Assembly (NCBI GenBank): GCA_954871525.1
Contig: OX940868.1
Coordinates: 17,851,056-17,915,055, forward strand
Reading direction: 5' to 3'
Length of the DNA: 64,000 bases
From: Parietaria judaica
Lineage: Eukaryota; Streptophyta; Magnoliopsida; Rosales; Urticaceae
Below, one piece after another: positions 48,238-60,264 of the stretch. The notes beneath the pieces are model-generated. The model was given only the letters and a program-made list of their open reading frames with translations. It had not been told where the DNA came from and made no database searches. Made by a program: the position numbers and the translations under genes. Position 1 is the stretch's first letter; every line of letters begins with the position of its first letter.

Positions 48238-50060
48238 GGGCCGGCCAAATGTTTTCGGGGGCCTTGGGTGAAGATTCAAAATGGGGCCTTTATAAAAAAA
48301 AAAAACATTAATATATTTGATAAACATAATCATCTAAATATAAGTACTTACAATTTTTCCACTAAGTATGTTCTTCTCCAATTTCCGTGAAGTATCAACC
48401 ATGAAACCCGATGAGAACATCAATTTAAAGAAAATTATAAAAAAAATGAAAAAAATAAATAAAATAAACTATTTTCTAAACATTTTTTTTTTTGCTTTTA
48501 ATGATACAAATTTAAAAATTAACTCATTACCATTAAGTTTATCCAACAAATAACTTTCAATAGTTAGCATAGATAACACACTCAAAATCTCTCTTGCAAC
48601 ATAGTTGTTGATGCGGGATTTAATGTGACCACATTCATCGTCTTGAAGACCACACAACCATTCATGTGCCCAAGCCTCGTTTTGAAGACCGCGTTGACTT
48701 TAATATTTACAATTACTATGTTCATGTATTTTTAATTTATTTCCTAGTTCATGTATTGCTTGCACCATATAAGCATCACATTGTTGTCTTGTAAGATTTA
48801 GCTTTGATGAATGAAGACTTGAACTTTGAGTTCTTTCCCCAAATCGAGAGCCTCGCGAGCGAGCGTCGAGTTTGATGCCTAAGAAGCGGTATTCGTGCGC
48901 GAAGCAACGGTGATTGGATGCCCGGAGTCTAGCTATTCGTGTGCGAATCAATAGGCGAAGGAAGGTTCTTTGACCGGTATTCGTGCGCGAATCAACGATT
49001 TCAATAAGACTTAATCGATTTCAATTTTGAAAAACTTCTTTCGACGGAAGCAACCGTTACCGGAATAGTTAGTAATATTCTATAAGCAATAAATGCATTT
49101 GAAAATAGTTCAATATTATTTTTTATAATCAAGTATTTGAGTTGAACTATCATTATCATTTGGTAAAACTTCTTAAAACTTATAATTTCACAAAAACAAA
49201 AACAAAATCTAAACCATCAATATCGGAAATCCCATTGTGTTTTAAAACATCTTCAAGATTTAAAGATTGCTCTTTCAAATCATTTTCTTGCAATATCTTT
49301 ATTTTCTTCAAAAATAAAAATTCAAAGTTATTGTCATATTCTTAAGGGTTAATGATGGCAAATACCCAAAGTTTGGACAAAGACTCCCTTGGGTACCTAA
49401 AGTTAAAAAAATGATGGTAAAAATACCCAAAGTCATATTTGGGGAGTTGCCCACTCCAATCTGGTAACACCTATAATTTACCTGTTAACTCTGACCACGG
49501 GGACAAACGTGGGTTGCCGACAAAACAACTTTTTCCACGTTGACGAGCCCGCATCAGCCTCGTTTACGAGAAAACAGTGAATTAAACCCCTAAGTAATAT
49601 TATTTAATACAACTAATTGAACCCCTAATGATTACACTTAACGAAACAGATTTTTTCACGTAGCCATAATTAATGGGTAAGTTAATGGCGTTACAAGAAT
49701 GATGTGGTCAACTCCCCAAATGTGAATTTGGGTATTATTGCCACCACTTTTAAACTTTGGGTACATCAGGGGTTCTTTGACCAAACATTGGGTATTTTGT
49801 CGTCATTAACCCTATTCTTAGAATTGTTCTAATCTAATGTCGAAATGAGTTTGTCAACCATAAAATAAAAATTATCGATTCTAAATAATTCTTCAAAAGA
49901 CAACACATCGCCATCGTCATTTTCATCAAATTATTTTTTCCCACGAATCACACGTTTCACAAAATTGAGGCTCAGTTCTCATCTCATTTGCAATTTATTT
50001 AGCATGAATTAAAGCCGAAACAAATCCTTTTATCCTGTAATTTTTAAAATAAGAAATTGG
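48238..50060 (-). pseudogene. Decayed hAT transposon with TTF/ZMYM-type transposase remnants
   Basis: The left end GGGCCGGCCAAATG is a hAT terminus. On the minus strand, pieces of the transposase follow in order: FDENDDGDVLSFEELFRIDN and FMVDKLISTLD (about 49820-49960), LNLEDVLKHNGISDIDGLDF (about 49200-49270), the hAT dimerisation motif IPVTVASVERSFSKLKSIK (about 49008-49067), and SMLTIESYLLDKLNG to a stop at 48469. Several stops and frame changes separate them, so it is dead. It is interrupted by a Mutator-like MITE (49346-49812) and by an unexplained 360-bp stretch (about 48640-49003). The 9-mer TACGGGTAG occurs at both 48230-48238 and near 50226-50234, but the right end has no matching inverted repeat, so I treat that as suggestive only. 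Confidence 0.8.
49346..49812. mobile_element. Mutator-like MITE nested in the hAT remnant
   Basis: Begins GGGTTAATGATGGCAAATAC; the minus strand of the right end begins GGGTTAATGACGACAAAATA. The inverted arms stay alignable for more than 120 bp (shared AATACCCAAAG, CATTTGGGGAGTTG). Flanks TATTCTTAA (49337-49345) and TATTCTTAG (49813-49821) match at 8 of 9. The 467 bp encodes nothing. Confidence 0.88.
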
Positions 50061-51425
50061 ACCATCTAATTAATTACAACAATGGCAATGTCCATATTTT
50101 TATTTTGCAAATTTTTACTAACTGAATTGATGGGCAAACAAAATATCAAGCCAAACACTCATGCCCCAAAAGCTCAAAATTCTCTAATTTCAAAGTTGCT
50201 AGACAATTAGCTTCACCGTTTACTTTACGGGTAGTAATAGACCGCATTCGGAGGAAGACAGTGACGGCGACGCTCGCCGATTGCGCGGGTGAGAGAGGTC
50301 GCATATGACATGCATGTTAGCATAAATAGTGATATGGCAAGTCTAACATTGTAAAAATATAATATTTAACTGTAAGAAATTGATAAATTTCGATTACTTC
50401 CGCCGCAAATTTTCTTATGTTATATACACATATACTCCACTTTCACATGCGCTTACTTATTCAATATGATTTGCATCTACATCTAGATCTAAATCATGTA
50501 TATTTGCATTAACTATTCTAATCATATCAGAAAATATTATTTTGTGATGTGTGTGTGTGATCATCAAATTTATATCACGTTCACGTGCATGTTTTGGAAT
50601 ATACTATAATGCGATACAAGTTGATTGCTGCAATCTTAAAATAAAAATATACATCACGTGCTTCGGAATATACTAATATAGTACAATTTGATGCGAGATT
50701 CATGCTATTTGCTAATACTATAGATTTTGATATTTATATCATTAATTAAGAATTCAAAAATATAATAATCTCTCGTGGTCTTAATAGTGTGAATTTACAG
50801 AGAGCCGGGTAGGGAAAATTGTTGTTGAGGAAGAACACGAAGAAGTGTTAATCAGTGTCAAAGTAATACTAGATAACATTTAAATATTGGAATCGAAAAC
50901 AGAAACCGATAATTTTACACTCTGTCCTGGTCCCAGTTCTCCGTTTCAAATTAGAATTCACAATTTAAACCAAAATCAGGACCGGGATGAAACCAAAAAT
51001 CGATCACAAAATATTTGAATTTTTTTCTTCGTATGCTCTACACATCAGAGAGGTAACCACTAAACAACCATTCCAGGCACTCGACAAACATGAAGGATCA
51101 TTATATATTGATCTACAACGAGCATATATGAGAGCTACCCAAATACAATATCGAGATTGTGAAGAATCAAGATCTTTGCATGTAAGCTCATGGTGAATAA
51201 ATAATAGTTTGTTGACAAATTAATACTAAACAATTAGAAATGTTACTTATGCCAGATTCAATTATATACTAATATTTTTCACCAAAACCACTTAATGCTG
51301 GCAATAATGCTGCAAAAACATTACTCCCAAAATCTGGAGTCTCTTTTTATTCGGTGAAAAATCCAGATCCAATATTATTATTGAATTTGAATTTTTCAAA
51401 ATGCAAGTTAATTGATCCAACTATC
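50061..51425. other. Region between the hAT remnant and the copia element
   Basis: No gene is seen. A GC-richer patch at 50220-50300 (ACGGCGACGCTCGCCG) is unexplained. At 51085-51320 lies the second copy of the sequence at 34255-34500. The copia element inserted just after it, at 51421-51425. Confidence 0.5.
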
Positions 51426-52068
51426 TGTTGGGTTTTTCGATGACTTTTCTCAATCCCGAGGCGGAAATCACGGGATATCATCGAACAATAAAGATCTAGA
51501 ATAATTACGAGAATTAAGATACAGTTTAGAGATCGTTACCAAACTTTGGTACTTTTGCCAACTGTACCGAATAACTGCCGATTCCTTTGATTCTGGAGCT
51601 TGTCGAATTTAGGATTTAGCGCCTCAAGTGTTGCGCCTCTATTTCGTACACCACGTCACTCGGGAACGTCTTAGATGACCGGAAAACACCTCGGAGGATA
51701 GGTTAGATCCTAGTTGGTGTTTAGATGATCAACCGTTGATTGAACCGGGGAGGAAGCCACGAAATTCGACTCACTAGGGAGGGAGCTCAAATTCTAGGAG
51801 GCTAGGGTTTCTATTGTGTGTGTTGTTGTTTAATTATGAGTAATATTAGGGTATTTATAATACCCTATGGTCATGACCTAGTGGGCTTTCTAAAAGCCCA
51901 CCTAATGGGCTTTCTAAAAGCCCAATCATGGATTAATTAATCTATTATTAATTAATATGAATCATAATTAATACTTGGGCCCGAGTGGGCCCATTATGTC
52001 GGTTATGGTTATCGGGTCGATATCTGATAACCCGAGAGATACAATATCGGGTTCGGGCATAACCAACA
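51426..52068 (-). repeat. 3' LTR of the copia element
   Basis: Begins TGTTGGGTTTTTCG and ends GCATAACCAACA on the plus strand (TGTTGG/CCAACA inverted ends). It contains two GGGCTTTCTAAAAGCCC palindromes and, on the minus strand, a TATAAATACCCTAA TATA-like box. Confidence 0.96.
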
Positions 52069-52083
52069 ATCTCCCACTTGCAC
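52069..52083 (-). other. Polypurine tract of the copia element
   Basis: On the minus strand AAGTGGGAGAT directly precedes the 3' LTR, the expected place and composition for priming of plus-strand DNA. Confidence 0.8.
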
Positions 52084-53247
52084 GAACGCACCGGATTGGC
52101 TATCTCCGTGCACGCACTGCACATAAAGTATTACTCGAGAATGCCGCCTTGGGTTAGATGTACATTCTCTCAGCTACTCATGCCTGGTTCATCAAAGTTA
52201 CACGTGAAGTTTGTTTCATTGTAACTTAATCATCATACTCCGTTTCCGTTGCGAGTTCGGTGTGACTCTGTAGGATTCTGTAGTGTTGGCCACATACTCA
52301 TATGAGTATGCAAGAAGTAAGTGGCCTCCACCTAGACTTAACTTCCCTCAATCTACAAAACTTTAAATCCTCTTTTATAGATTAATCGTGGTGAACCATG
52401 TGGTTCTTTACGATTAAAATATGGTATATGACTGATTCCTTCGACATCCTTTTACATCTCTAGATGCGGCACAGGTCATGGTTAGGAACACCTGTTAAGC
52501 CTGATCTAATGTTTTCTGATTCAGGCATAAGTATTGAAACATCAAAACAGAAACTCTTTTGTTTTGCCTGTGGCCACAGATTTCATTATACTTATCCTAT
52601 TCAGAAGGCCCCGAGTGTATAGCCCCAAAAGGAATGGGGGGATGCATGTTTTCTTGAAGCGTCATTCCATCCTACAAGGTTCATCGCATGCCCAACTACA
52701 ACTGTTATGACTTTCCAGTTACGGTAAGCGTTGAGCTGTAATCTAAGCATGCAACTTACCCACTGATGGACTCATGATGTTCTCAAACTTTGGAGTCTCT
52801 TCATATCTCTAAGTTTCTCAGTGTCCCCTTATATCAAGGTTTTGTTTCCATGTGAGAATATTTAGAGTGCGAGTCTTCCAGCACTGCTAGTCATTCCGAC
52901 TAGTGCCTACATGTATAAGAATATCTCTCAGATATCAAGGACCCCTTCCTTTTATCTTAACAACATGTACCAGTCAATTATGAATATCATTGATAGTCCC
53001 TCTTTGTTTCTTCATAATGATTTCTTTGACTGGGGAAATTCAAGAATGTCTTGAAGACATCTTAGGAACTACATTTGTATAGCTTGATATCAATGATTTG
53101 AATAAAATATTGATATGAGCCTTTTAAATGATGAAACTTGCCTTTTAAAGAAAATAATAATGTGCTTCAAATTTAATCAAATATAATGATTACAAAAATT
53201 TGTCTCCGATCCAAAATCAGATTCAGATAATAAATCGTAACAGACAT

Positions 53248-56200
53248 TTATGGGTTCTTTATCCCAATGCTTTCCGCATGACGAAAGTGTTTTTCTTTCG
53301 ATAAAGATTTTGTCATCGGATCTGCTACATTTTCTTCAGTGTCTACTCTCCTCATCTCTATGTCCTTCCGATCAACAATGTCTCTGATCAGATGGTACTT
53401 TCTGAGTACATGCTTTGCTGTCTTGTGTGATCTTGGTTCCTTGGCTTGTGCTATAGCTCCGTTGTTATCACAGAAAAGCTTCACAGGATCACCAATGCTA
53501 GGAACTACACCAAGATCAGAAACAAATTTCTTGATCCATACAGCCTCTTTTGCAGCATCAGATGCAGCGATGTACTCAGATTCTGTGGTTGAATCAGCTA
53601 CCGTAGCTTGTTTACTGCTGTTCCACGTAACAGCACCACCATTTGCACAGAATACATATCCTGTTTGAGATTTGAAATCATCCCTGTCTGTTTGGAAGCT
53701 TGCATCAGAATATCCTTCAAAAGTTAATTCTTTTGCACCACCGTATGTCAAACATCTATTTTTTGTTCTATTTAAATAACGCAAGATATTCTTAACGGCT
53801 GTCCAATGGTTAAAACCAGGGTTTGATTGAAATCTGCTTGTCATGCTTAAGGAAAAAGCTACATCTGGTCTAGTACATATCATTGCATACATTATTGAAC
53901 CAATAGCTGAAGCGTATGGAATTTTCTCCATACTTTTGATTTCTTCTGAAGAAACCGGACATTGCTTCTTGGTCAAGTATGTCTTATGGGTCATCGGTGT
54001 AAATCCTTTTTCCGATTTGTCCATTTTAAACCTTTTAACAATTTTGTCAATATATGTACCTTGGCTTAGAGATAAGATTCTTTGATTTCTATTTCTTTGA
54101 ATCTTTACGCCTAGTATATAGGCGGCTTCTCCTAAGTCTTTCATTGAGAAACATTTTCTCAACCACTCCTTCACGGTCTGGAGTTCAGATGTATCGTTTC
54201 CTATTATCAGTATGTCATCTACATAAAGAATCAGGAAAACTATTTTGCTCCCACTCGATTTGATATATACACAAGGATCGTCTTTGTTCTTAACAAAACC
54301 AAAATCAGTAATTGATTCATCAAAACGACGATTCCAGCTTCGAGATGCTTGCTTAATATCATAAATTGATCTTTTCAATTTGCAAACCTTATTTGGATGT
54401 TTGCGGTCTAGGAAACCTTCAGGTTGTGTCATGTACACATCCTCTTCGAGAACACCATTCAAGAACGCGGTTTTCATGTCCATTTGCCAGATTTCATAAT
54501 CATGAAATGCTGCAATGGCTAGCAAGATTCTTATGGACTTGAACATGGCAACAGGAGAGAAAGTTTCATCATAGTCAATACCATGAATCTGTCGATAACC
54601 TTTAGCGACTAATCTTCCTTTGTAAGTTTGTATTTTGCCATCCATGTCGATCTTCCTTTTGAAGATCCATTTGCAACCAATGGGTTTCGACCCTTTGGGA
54701 GCATCAACGAGGTCCCATACTTAGTTGCTATACATGGAGTCCATTTCAGAGTTCATGGCTTCTAGCCATTTGTCTGAGTCATCTCCCGACATTGCTTCGT
54801 TATAAGATTCAGGTTCTTCACCATCGTCTTTATGAACAGTTTCATCTTCTATTGAAACAAGAAGGTTCAATTTAAGAGGAGGTTGACTCTCTCTAATTGA
54901 TCTTCGTGATGTCAGTGTGTAATCTGGTTGCTCATTTATCCCATCTTGTATGGGCACATCGTATAGAACTATATTTTCTTGAGGTTCTTCATTGACAATC
55001 TCATTTTCAACTTCTTCGTTTAGAACAACGTTTTCTATTTGGTTATCAACCATGATCTGATCATGATGTTCATAACTCGATGTGTGAGTACCTTCTGTGT
55101 CCATTCCTTGTTCTTGAGTATCTTGTGGTTCTTGCTCTTCATTAAGAACAATGTTTCTCCCACTAGACTTTCTAGAGAGAAAATCTTCTTCTAAGAAAAC
55201 ACCGGTTTTGGCAACTATTATTTTGCCTGTGTGTTTTTGATAGAAATAATACCCAGGAGTTTCTGTTGGGTATCCCACAAAGTTACATTTAACCGATTTG
55301 GGACTGAGCTTGTCAGACATTAGAGTCTTGACATATGCCTCACATCCCCAGATTCTCATGAAATGCAAATCCGGTATTCTTCCTTTCCATATCTCATATG
55401 GGGTTGAGGGAACCGTCTTAGATGGTACACAGTTCAGTGTGGTAGCTGCTGTCATAAGTGCATATCCCCATAGGGACTCAGGTAAGTCAGTTTTATTCAT
55501 CCTTGATCGAACCATGTCCAACAAGGTTCGATTTCTCCTCTCAGATACACCATTTAGTTGAGGCGTACCTGGAGGGGCCAGTGATGAAATGATTCCCATG
55601 TCACGGAGGTAAGCTTTGAAATCATCGCTCAAGTATTCGCCACCTCGATCAGATCGTATGGCTTTGACTTTTCTTGCTAACTGATTTTCAGCTTCATTCT
55701 TGAACTGTTTGAACTTTTCAAGCGATTCAGATTTGTGTTTCATTAGGTATACATAACCGTATCGACTGAAGTCATCAGTGAAGGTGATGAAATACCTGAA
55801 ACCTCCTTTAGCCTGAATGGGTATTGGTCCACACACATCTGAATGTATGAGGTCTAATAGTCCTTTCTTTCTCTCATAAGTTCCTTTGAAGGAAGGTTTT
55901 GTCATTTTCCCGACCAGGCAAGATTCACATGTGTGATAAGATTCATAATCAAAATCATCCAGTCTTCCTTGTTTGTGAAGCTGAGTTATGCGCTTCTCGC
56001 CTATATGGCCAAGTCGACAATGCCAGAGATAGGCCGTATTGACAAGGTTGGGTTTCACTCTTTTATTGGTGATGTTATAAACATGATTTTCAGAGGTATT
56101 CAACGAATAAAGACCGTTTGATAAATAAGCAATACCATAACAAATACCATCCTTAAAAATCGCACAACGCTTGTTCCCAATTTTAAAATCAAAACCTAAA

Positions 56201-57321
56201 ACATCCAATTCTGGAATTGAAATTATGTTCTTGGTAATGGAAGGTACGAAATGACAATCATTTAATTCTAAAATCATTCCTGCTGAGGTGTTGAGATCTA
56301 CATGGCCTACAGCTTTTGCAACAACTGGTGCTCCATTTGCCACGCGCATGTTGGTCTCATCCTTCCTCAGCATCTTACTTCTCTTCAGAGTCTGCATGTC
56401 AGTACAAATATGAGTACCACATGCTGTATCTAATACCCAATCTTTAGAGGTAGTAAGATTGACTTCTATAACATTTATACCTGTGGTGGAGTTGGAACTC
56501 TTCTTCAACTTCTTGATCTCTGCAAGGTACAAAGGACAATTCCTTTTCCAGTGTCCCTTCTTATCGCAGTGAAAACACTTATGATCGGGAGTGGCTCCAA
56601 CTTTGGGTTTCATGGCATGAGCCTTAACCCTCAAGTTATATGGAGCCTTGCCTTTATTCTTCTGAACATACTGCTTCTTTCCCTTGAACTTGCTATTTAT
56701 AGCATTAATAGTTCTATTCTGTCCCTTGGGTACATTACCCTCAGCTGTTTGCAACATGTTGTGAAGCTGATGAAGACTCTTTGATTCAGGGGACATATTA
56801 TAATTCAGTATAAACTGATTATAAGAATCGGGGAGAGAGTTGAGCACAATATCAATGTACACTTCCTCAGGGATCTTTATCTCTTGTTTGGTCAGACTTT
56901 CTGACCAGCTGATCATCTTTAGAACATGATCATGCACATTGTTTCCATCAGTTAATTTTGCTCTTAGCAAATTTTTTATTATCCTGAATCTTGTATGACG
57001 TGCTTCTTGATCATACATCTTCTTAAGATGTTGAATCATTTCCCAGACAGACATGTTTTCATGTTGCTCCATGAGATTTGGTGTCATGGTTGCTAACATG
57101 AGACAAGCTACTTCAGCGGCTTCATCAGTATGCTTCTTATAAGCATCTTTGTGTGCTCTGGATGCAGTAGCAGGAGGTTCAGCTGGAGGTTCATTCATAA
57201 TGATAACCTCCTTCTTTTCGTGCCTGAGCACAATTTTGAGGCGTCTTTGCCATTCCGAAAAATTTCTTCCGTTTAAGATGTTTTCCTTCTCAAGGATGGA
57301 TCTTAGTGAGCTACTAGACAT
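53248..57321 (-). pseudogene. Copia gag-pol polyprotein with one in-frame stop
   Basis: One reading frame of 1,357 sense codons interrupted once, by TAA at 54721-54723 (codon 867). Before it: gag with the zinc knuckle CFHCDKKGHWKRNC (about residue 248), protease core WVLDTACGTHIC (about 298), and integrase with the HHCC finger (HCRLGHIGEKR..CESCLVG) and catalytic Asp/Asp/Glu context (HSDVCGPI, FTDDFSRYGY, NGVSERRNRT). After it: reverse transcriptase with the active site YVDDILIIGND and RNase H with SEYIAASDAAKEA and DNNGAIAQ, ending at 53248. The stop sits at the start of the reverse transcriptase domain, just before VWDLVDAPKG. The next ATG (54645) would miss the first 26 codons after the stop. 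No frameshift was seen. The copy is therefore probably not autonomous, though it might be mobilised by relatives. Confidence 0.93.
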
Positions 57322-58639
57322 TGTTCAGTTTCTACAATTTTAAATAAAAACTGAATAAGCACAATATTAATTCTAGTATTTACATGTAAATTATAAATTA
57401 CTTATTATAATAAAGATGTTACATAAAAGTATATATTATAAGGGCTTTATATAATATTTCGTGATTTGTTAATGGAAAAGTAACCCTCATCAATTCCATT
57501 AATTAGTCACTCAGAGAAAGTCAACAATTGCTCTAATATCCTATATTATCTCTGACGTTTAGAAAAGAAAAACAATTTTTTCATTTATCATTCTAACCGG
57601 TTTCAAAAGAATTGTCTACGATATCTAATCTAATTAGAGTACTCGTTTAGGTAGACCCAAGGGGTGAATCGGTGGACAGTATAGGTCGCCCTACGCGTCT
57701 AAAAGAGGGTATAAGAGTACTCCCTTGGGTTAGAGACACACTCAAAACTTTTCTCAATTAGATCGAGGACCCAGCCGTTGGAAGACATTATACCTAATAT
57801 TTATTGAGGGGTTTAAGGTGATCCTAACTTTTGTCTTAAACTAAACATAGTTAACTAATTAAAATGTTCTAAGAATTAAGACAATGAATATGTAATATAC
57901 AATTCTATTTTGTAAAACATATTCTATTTTGAATTAAATATACTTCTAAAAGTATACATATATATATATATATATTATGAAAATTTTAAAGACAAACCCT
58001 TTTATCTTTAAATAAAAGATAAATAAATCACTTAAAGATAAAATATCTTAATTCATGATTTATCTTTTCTATAAATGAATAAAAGATAAATAACTATCTT
58101 TATAGATAAGATATCTTTAATCAAGTTTTGTCATATTACAAAATAAAAGATAAATAACTATCTTATAGATAAACTATCTTTAATCACAATATATATATCT
58201 TTTATTTCCATTAAAGTTTAGATCTTTTCTATTACTATAATAATTACAAGATTATTCATTATCTTAATCTAATTAAGAATTATTGATTATAAATAAAATT
58301 TATCAACAAACAATTTGTAAATCAATAAATGAATAACATAAACAATAAACGAAACAAACTTCATAAGATTGATAATAATATTGAATAAATCATATTTATT
58401 AATAATTAATATCATATATATTAGATTTTCAATTCTCATATTTAAAGATATTTATAATAATTATAAATAAAATAAAATAAACATTTTAAATCGTATTTGA
58501 AAATAATTAAACATAAATATAATTAAATATCAAATACCGGGATACGAGTTCGGGATTGACCAGAGCTCGTACGAGTTGCCCTCGGGCAACCCCGGTCACG
58601 AAGGGGAGACCGGGCAGGGCCGAAGGCCCCTGCCCGGAA

Positions 58640-58975
58640 AAAGCTAATTTTGACCCGGATCCGGGTCAATAAGGACCCGGATCCGGGTCTGTTCGGTGTG
58701 GGCCCGGGTCAGCGCAGACCCGGGCTGAAGCCCCGGGTCGGGTACCCGGGTCAGACCCGGGTTGGGTGTGCCCGGATCAATGCGATCCGGGCTGGGCTGC
58801 TTTGGGCTGGGTTGGAACCCAGCCCGTGGGCCTGATCCAATCAGGCCCACCGAATCGGGAATGGGCTGGGTTAAACCCAGCCCGTGGGTCTGATCCAATC
58901 AGGCCCACCCGAATCGTGGGTGGGCTGGGTTAAACCCAGCCCGTGGGCCTGATCCAATCAGGCCCACGCGAATTA
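58640..58975 (-). repeat. GC-rich tandem hairpin array in the copia leader
   Basis: Between the gag start and the 5' LTR lies a block of CCCGGATCCGGGTC-type palindromes followed by three units of about 62 bp. Each unit has a GGGCTGGGTT/AACCCAGCCC inverted pair and a GGGCCTGA-TCCAA-TCAGGCCC hairpin. The block contrasts with the very AT-rich DNA at 57880-58530 and would fold strongly as RNA. Confidence 0.9.
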
Positions 58976-59321
58976 AAAAAAAAAAATCGTTTTGGCTAGG
59001 GTTTGAAACCCTAGCCGTCGCCCATTGGCTCCCATCGAATGGGAGCCACAAACGCCGGCGCCACCCGGGACCATGGCGGCGACGGTGAAATCGCCGCCGG
59101 TTCCGGTGGTGGTGCCGCCGTTTGTTTTTCCCTTTTTCTTATTTAATATTACACATTAAAATTAAATAAAAATCAATCCCGATTCTAAATCGGATTCCGA
59201 ACAACACACAAAATTAATCATAATTAATTTTCTAACGCTCCCACTGAAAATCTAATCACACCAAAAAATTTCTAAAATTATTTCGGTTAACATATCTAAT
59301 TTTCGAAAATTACTCAGACCG

Positions 59322-59333
59322 GCTCTGATACCA
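59322..59333 (-). other. Primer-binding site of the copia element
   Basis: On the minus strand TGGTATCAGAGC lies one base after the 5' LTR; it is complementary to the 3' end of initiator methionine tRNA. Confidence 0.95.
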
Positions 59334-59334
59334 C

Positions 59335-59977
59335 TGTTGGGTTTTTCGATGACTTTTCTCAATCCCGAGGCGGAAATCACGGGATATCATCGAACAATAA
59401 ATATCTAGAATAATTACGAGAATTAAGATACAGTTTAGAGATCGTTACCAAACTTCGGTACTTTTGCCAACTGTACCGAATAACTGCCGATTCCTTTGAT
59501 TCTGGAGCTTGTCGAATTTAGGACTTAGCGCCTCAAGTGTTGCGCCTCTATTTCGTACACCACGTCACTCGGGAACGTCTTAGATGACCGGAAAACACCT
59601 CGGAGGATAGGTTAGATCCTAGTTGGTGTTTAGATGATCAACCGTTGATTGAACCGGGGAGGAAGCCACGAAATTCGACTCACTAGGGAGGGAGCTCGAA
59701 TTCTAGAAGGCTAGGGTTTCTATTGTGTGTGTTGTTGTTTAATTATGAGTCATATTAGGGTATTTATAATACCCTATGGTCATGACCTAGTGGGCTTTCT
59801 AAAAGCCCACCTAATGGGCTTTCTAAAAGCCCAATCATGGATTAATTAATCTATTATTAATTAATATGAATCATAATTAATACTTGGGCCCGAGTGGGCC
59901 CGTTATGTCGGTTATGGTTATCGGGTCGATATCCGATAACCCGAGAGATACAATATCGGGTTCGGGCATAACCAACA
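59335..59977 (-). repeat. 5' LTR of the copia element
   Basis: Same length (643 bp) and ends as the left LTR, with about eight substitutions between them and no indel. On the minus strand it directly precedes the primer-binding site, so it is the 5' LTR that would drive transcription. Confidence 0.96.
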
Positions 59978-59982
59978 CTATC

Positions 59983-60264
59983 ATTTCTAAAGGGCCCAAT
60001 TCGACCCAAAATCTGAAAATTGGTGCGATTTGAGTGTATTTTGCTTTTCAATGATTCTCGTTGTAACATGGGAGTACTGGCCCATGTTCGGGATGCTCGC
60101 TTATCTGTTGTTAATAATAATTTAATGTGGAATACTCTTCCCTCCCGAGCCGCACTCGTTTTGAAAACTCGGAGGGTTTTAATAAAAACTCTTCTTTCAT
60201 ATATAAAAAAGCTAAAAAAAAATTAATGTGAAAGCAAAGAAACGAGAGAAATAATCAAAACGAG
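59983..60264. other. Right flank of the copia element
   Basis: No gene recognised. The plus strand has a short open frame at 60020-60226 without family resemblance that I can name. Confidence 0.4.

Larger units (their letters stand above)
51426..59977 (-). mobile_element. Full-length Ty1/copia LTR retrotransposon
   Basis: An 8,552-bp element on the minus strand with two 643-bp LTRs, perfect 5-bp target-site duplications CTATC (51421-51425 and 59978-59982), a tRNA-iMet primer-binding site beside the right LTR and a purine-rich tract beside the left LTR. It carries one long gag-pol frame (53248-57321) in copia order: gag, protease, integrase, reverse transcriptase, RNase H. By eye, the LTRs differ at about 8 of 643 positions, mostly transitions, several at CpG. 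If the often used rate of 1.3e-8 per site per year applied, insertion would be about half a million years ago. Confidence 0.97.

Noticed and set aside
48230..50234. TACGGGTAG at both edges as the hAT target-site duplication
   Set aside because: The repeat is exact, but the right edge lacks an inverted GGCCGGCCC end, so I could not accept it as proof of the boundary.
58644..58898. Minus-strand frame rich in Pro and Gly in the copia leader
   Set aside because: It is an artefact of the GC-rich hairpin repeats and has no protein family features.
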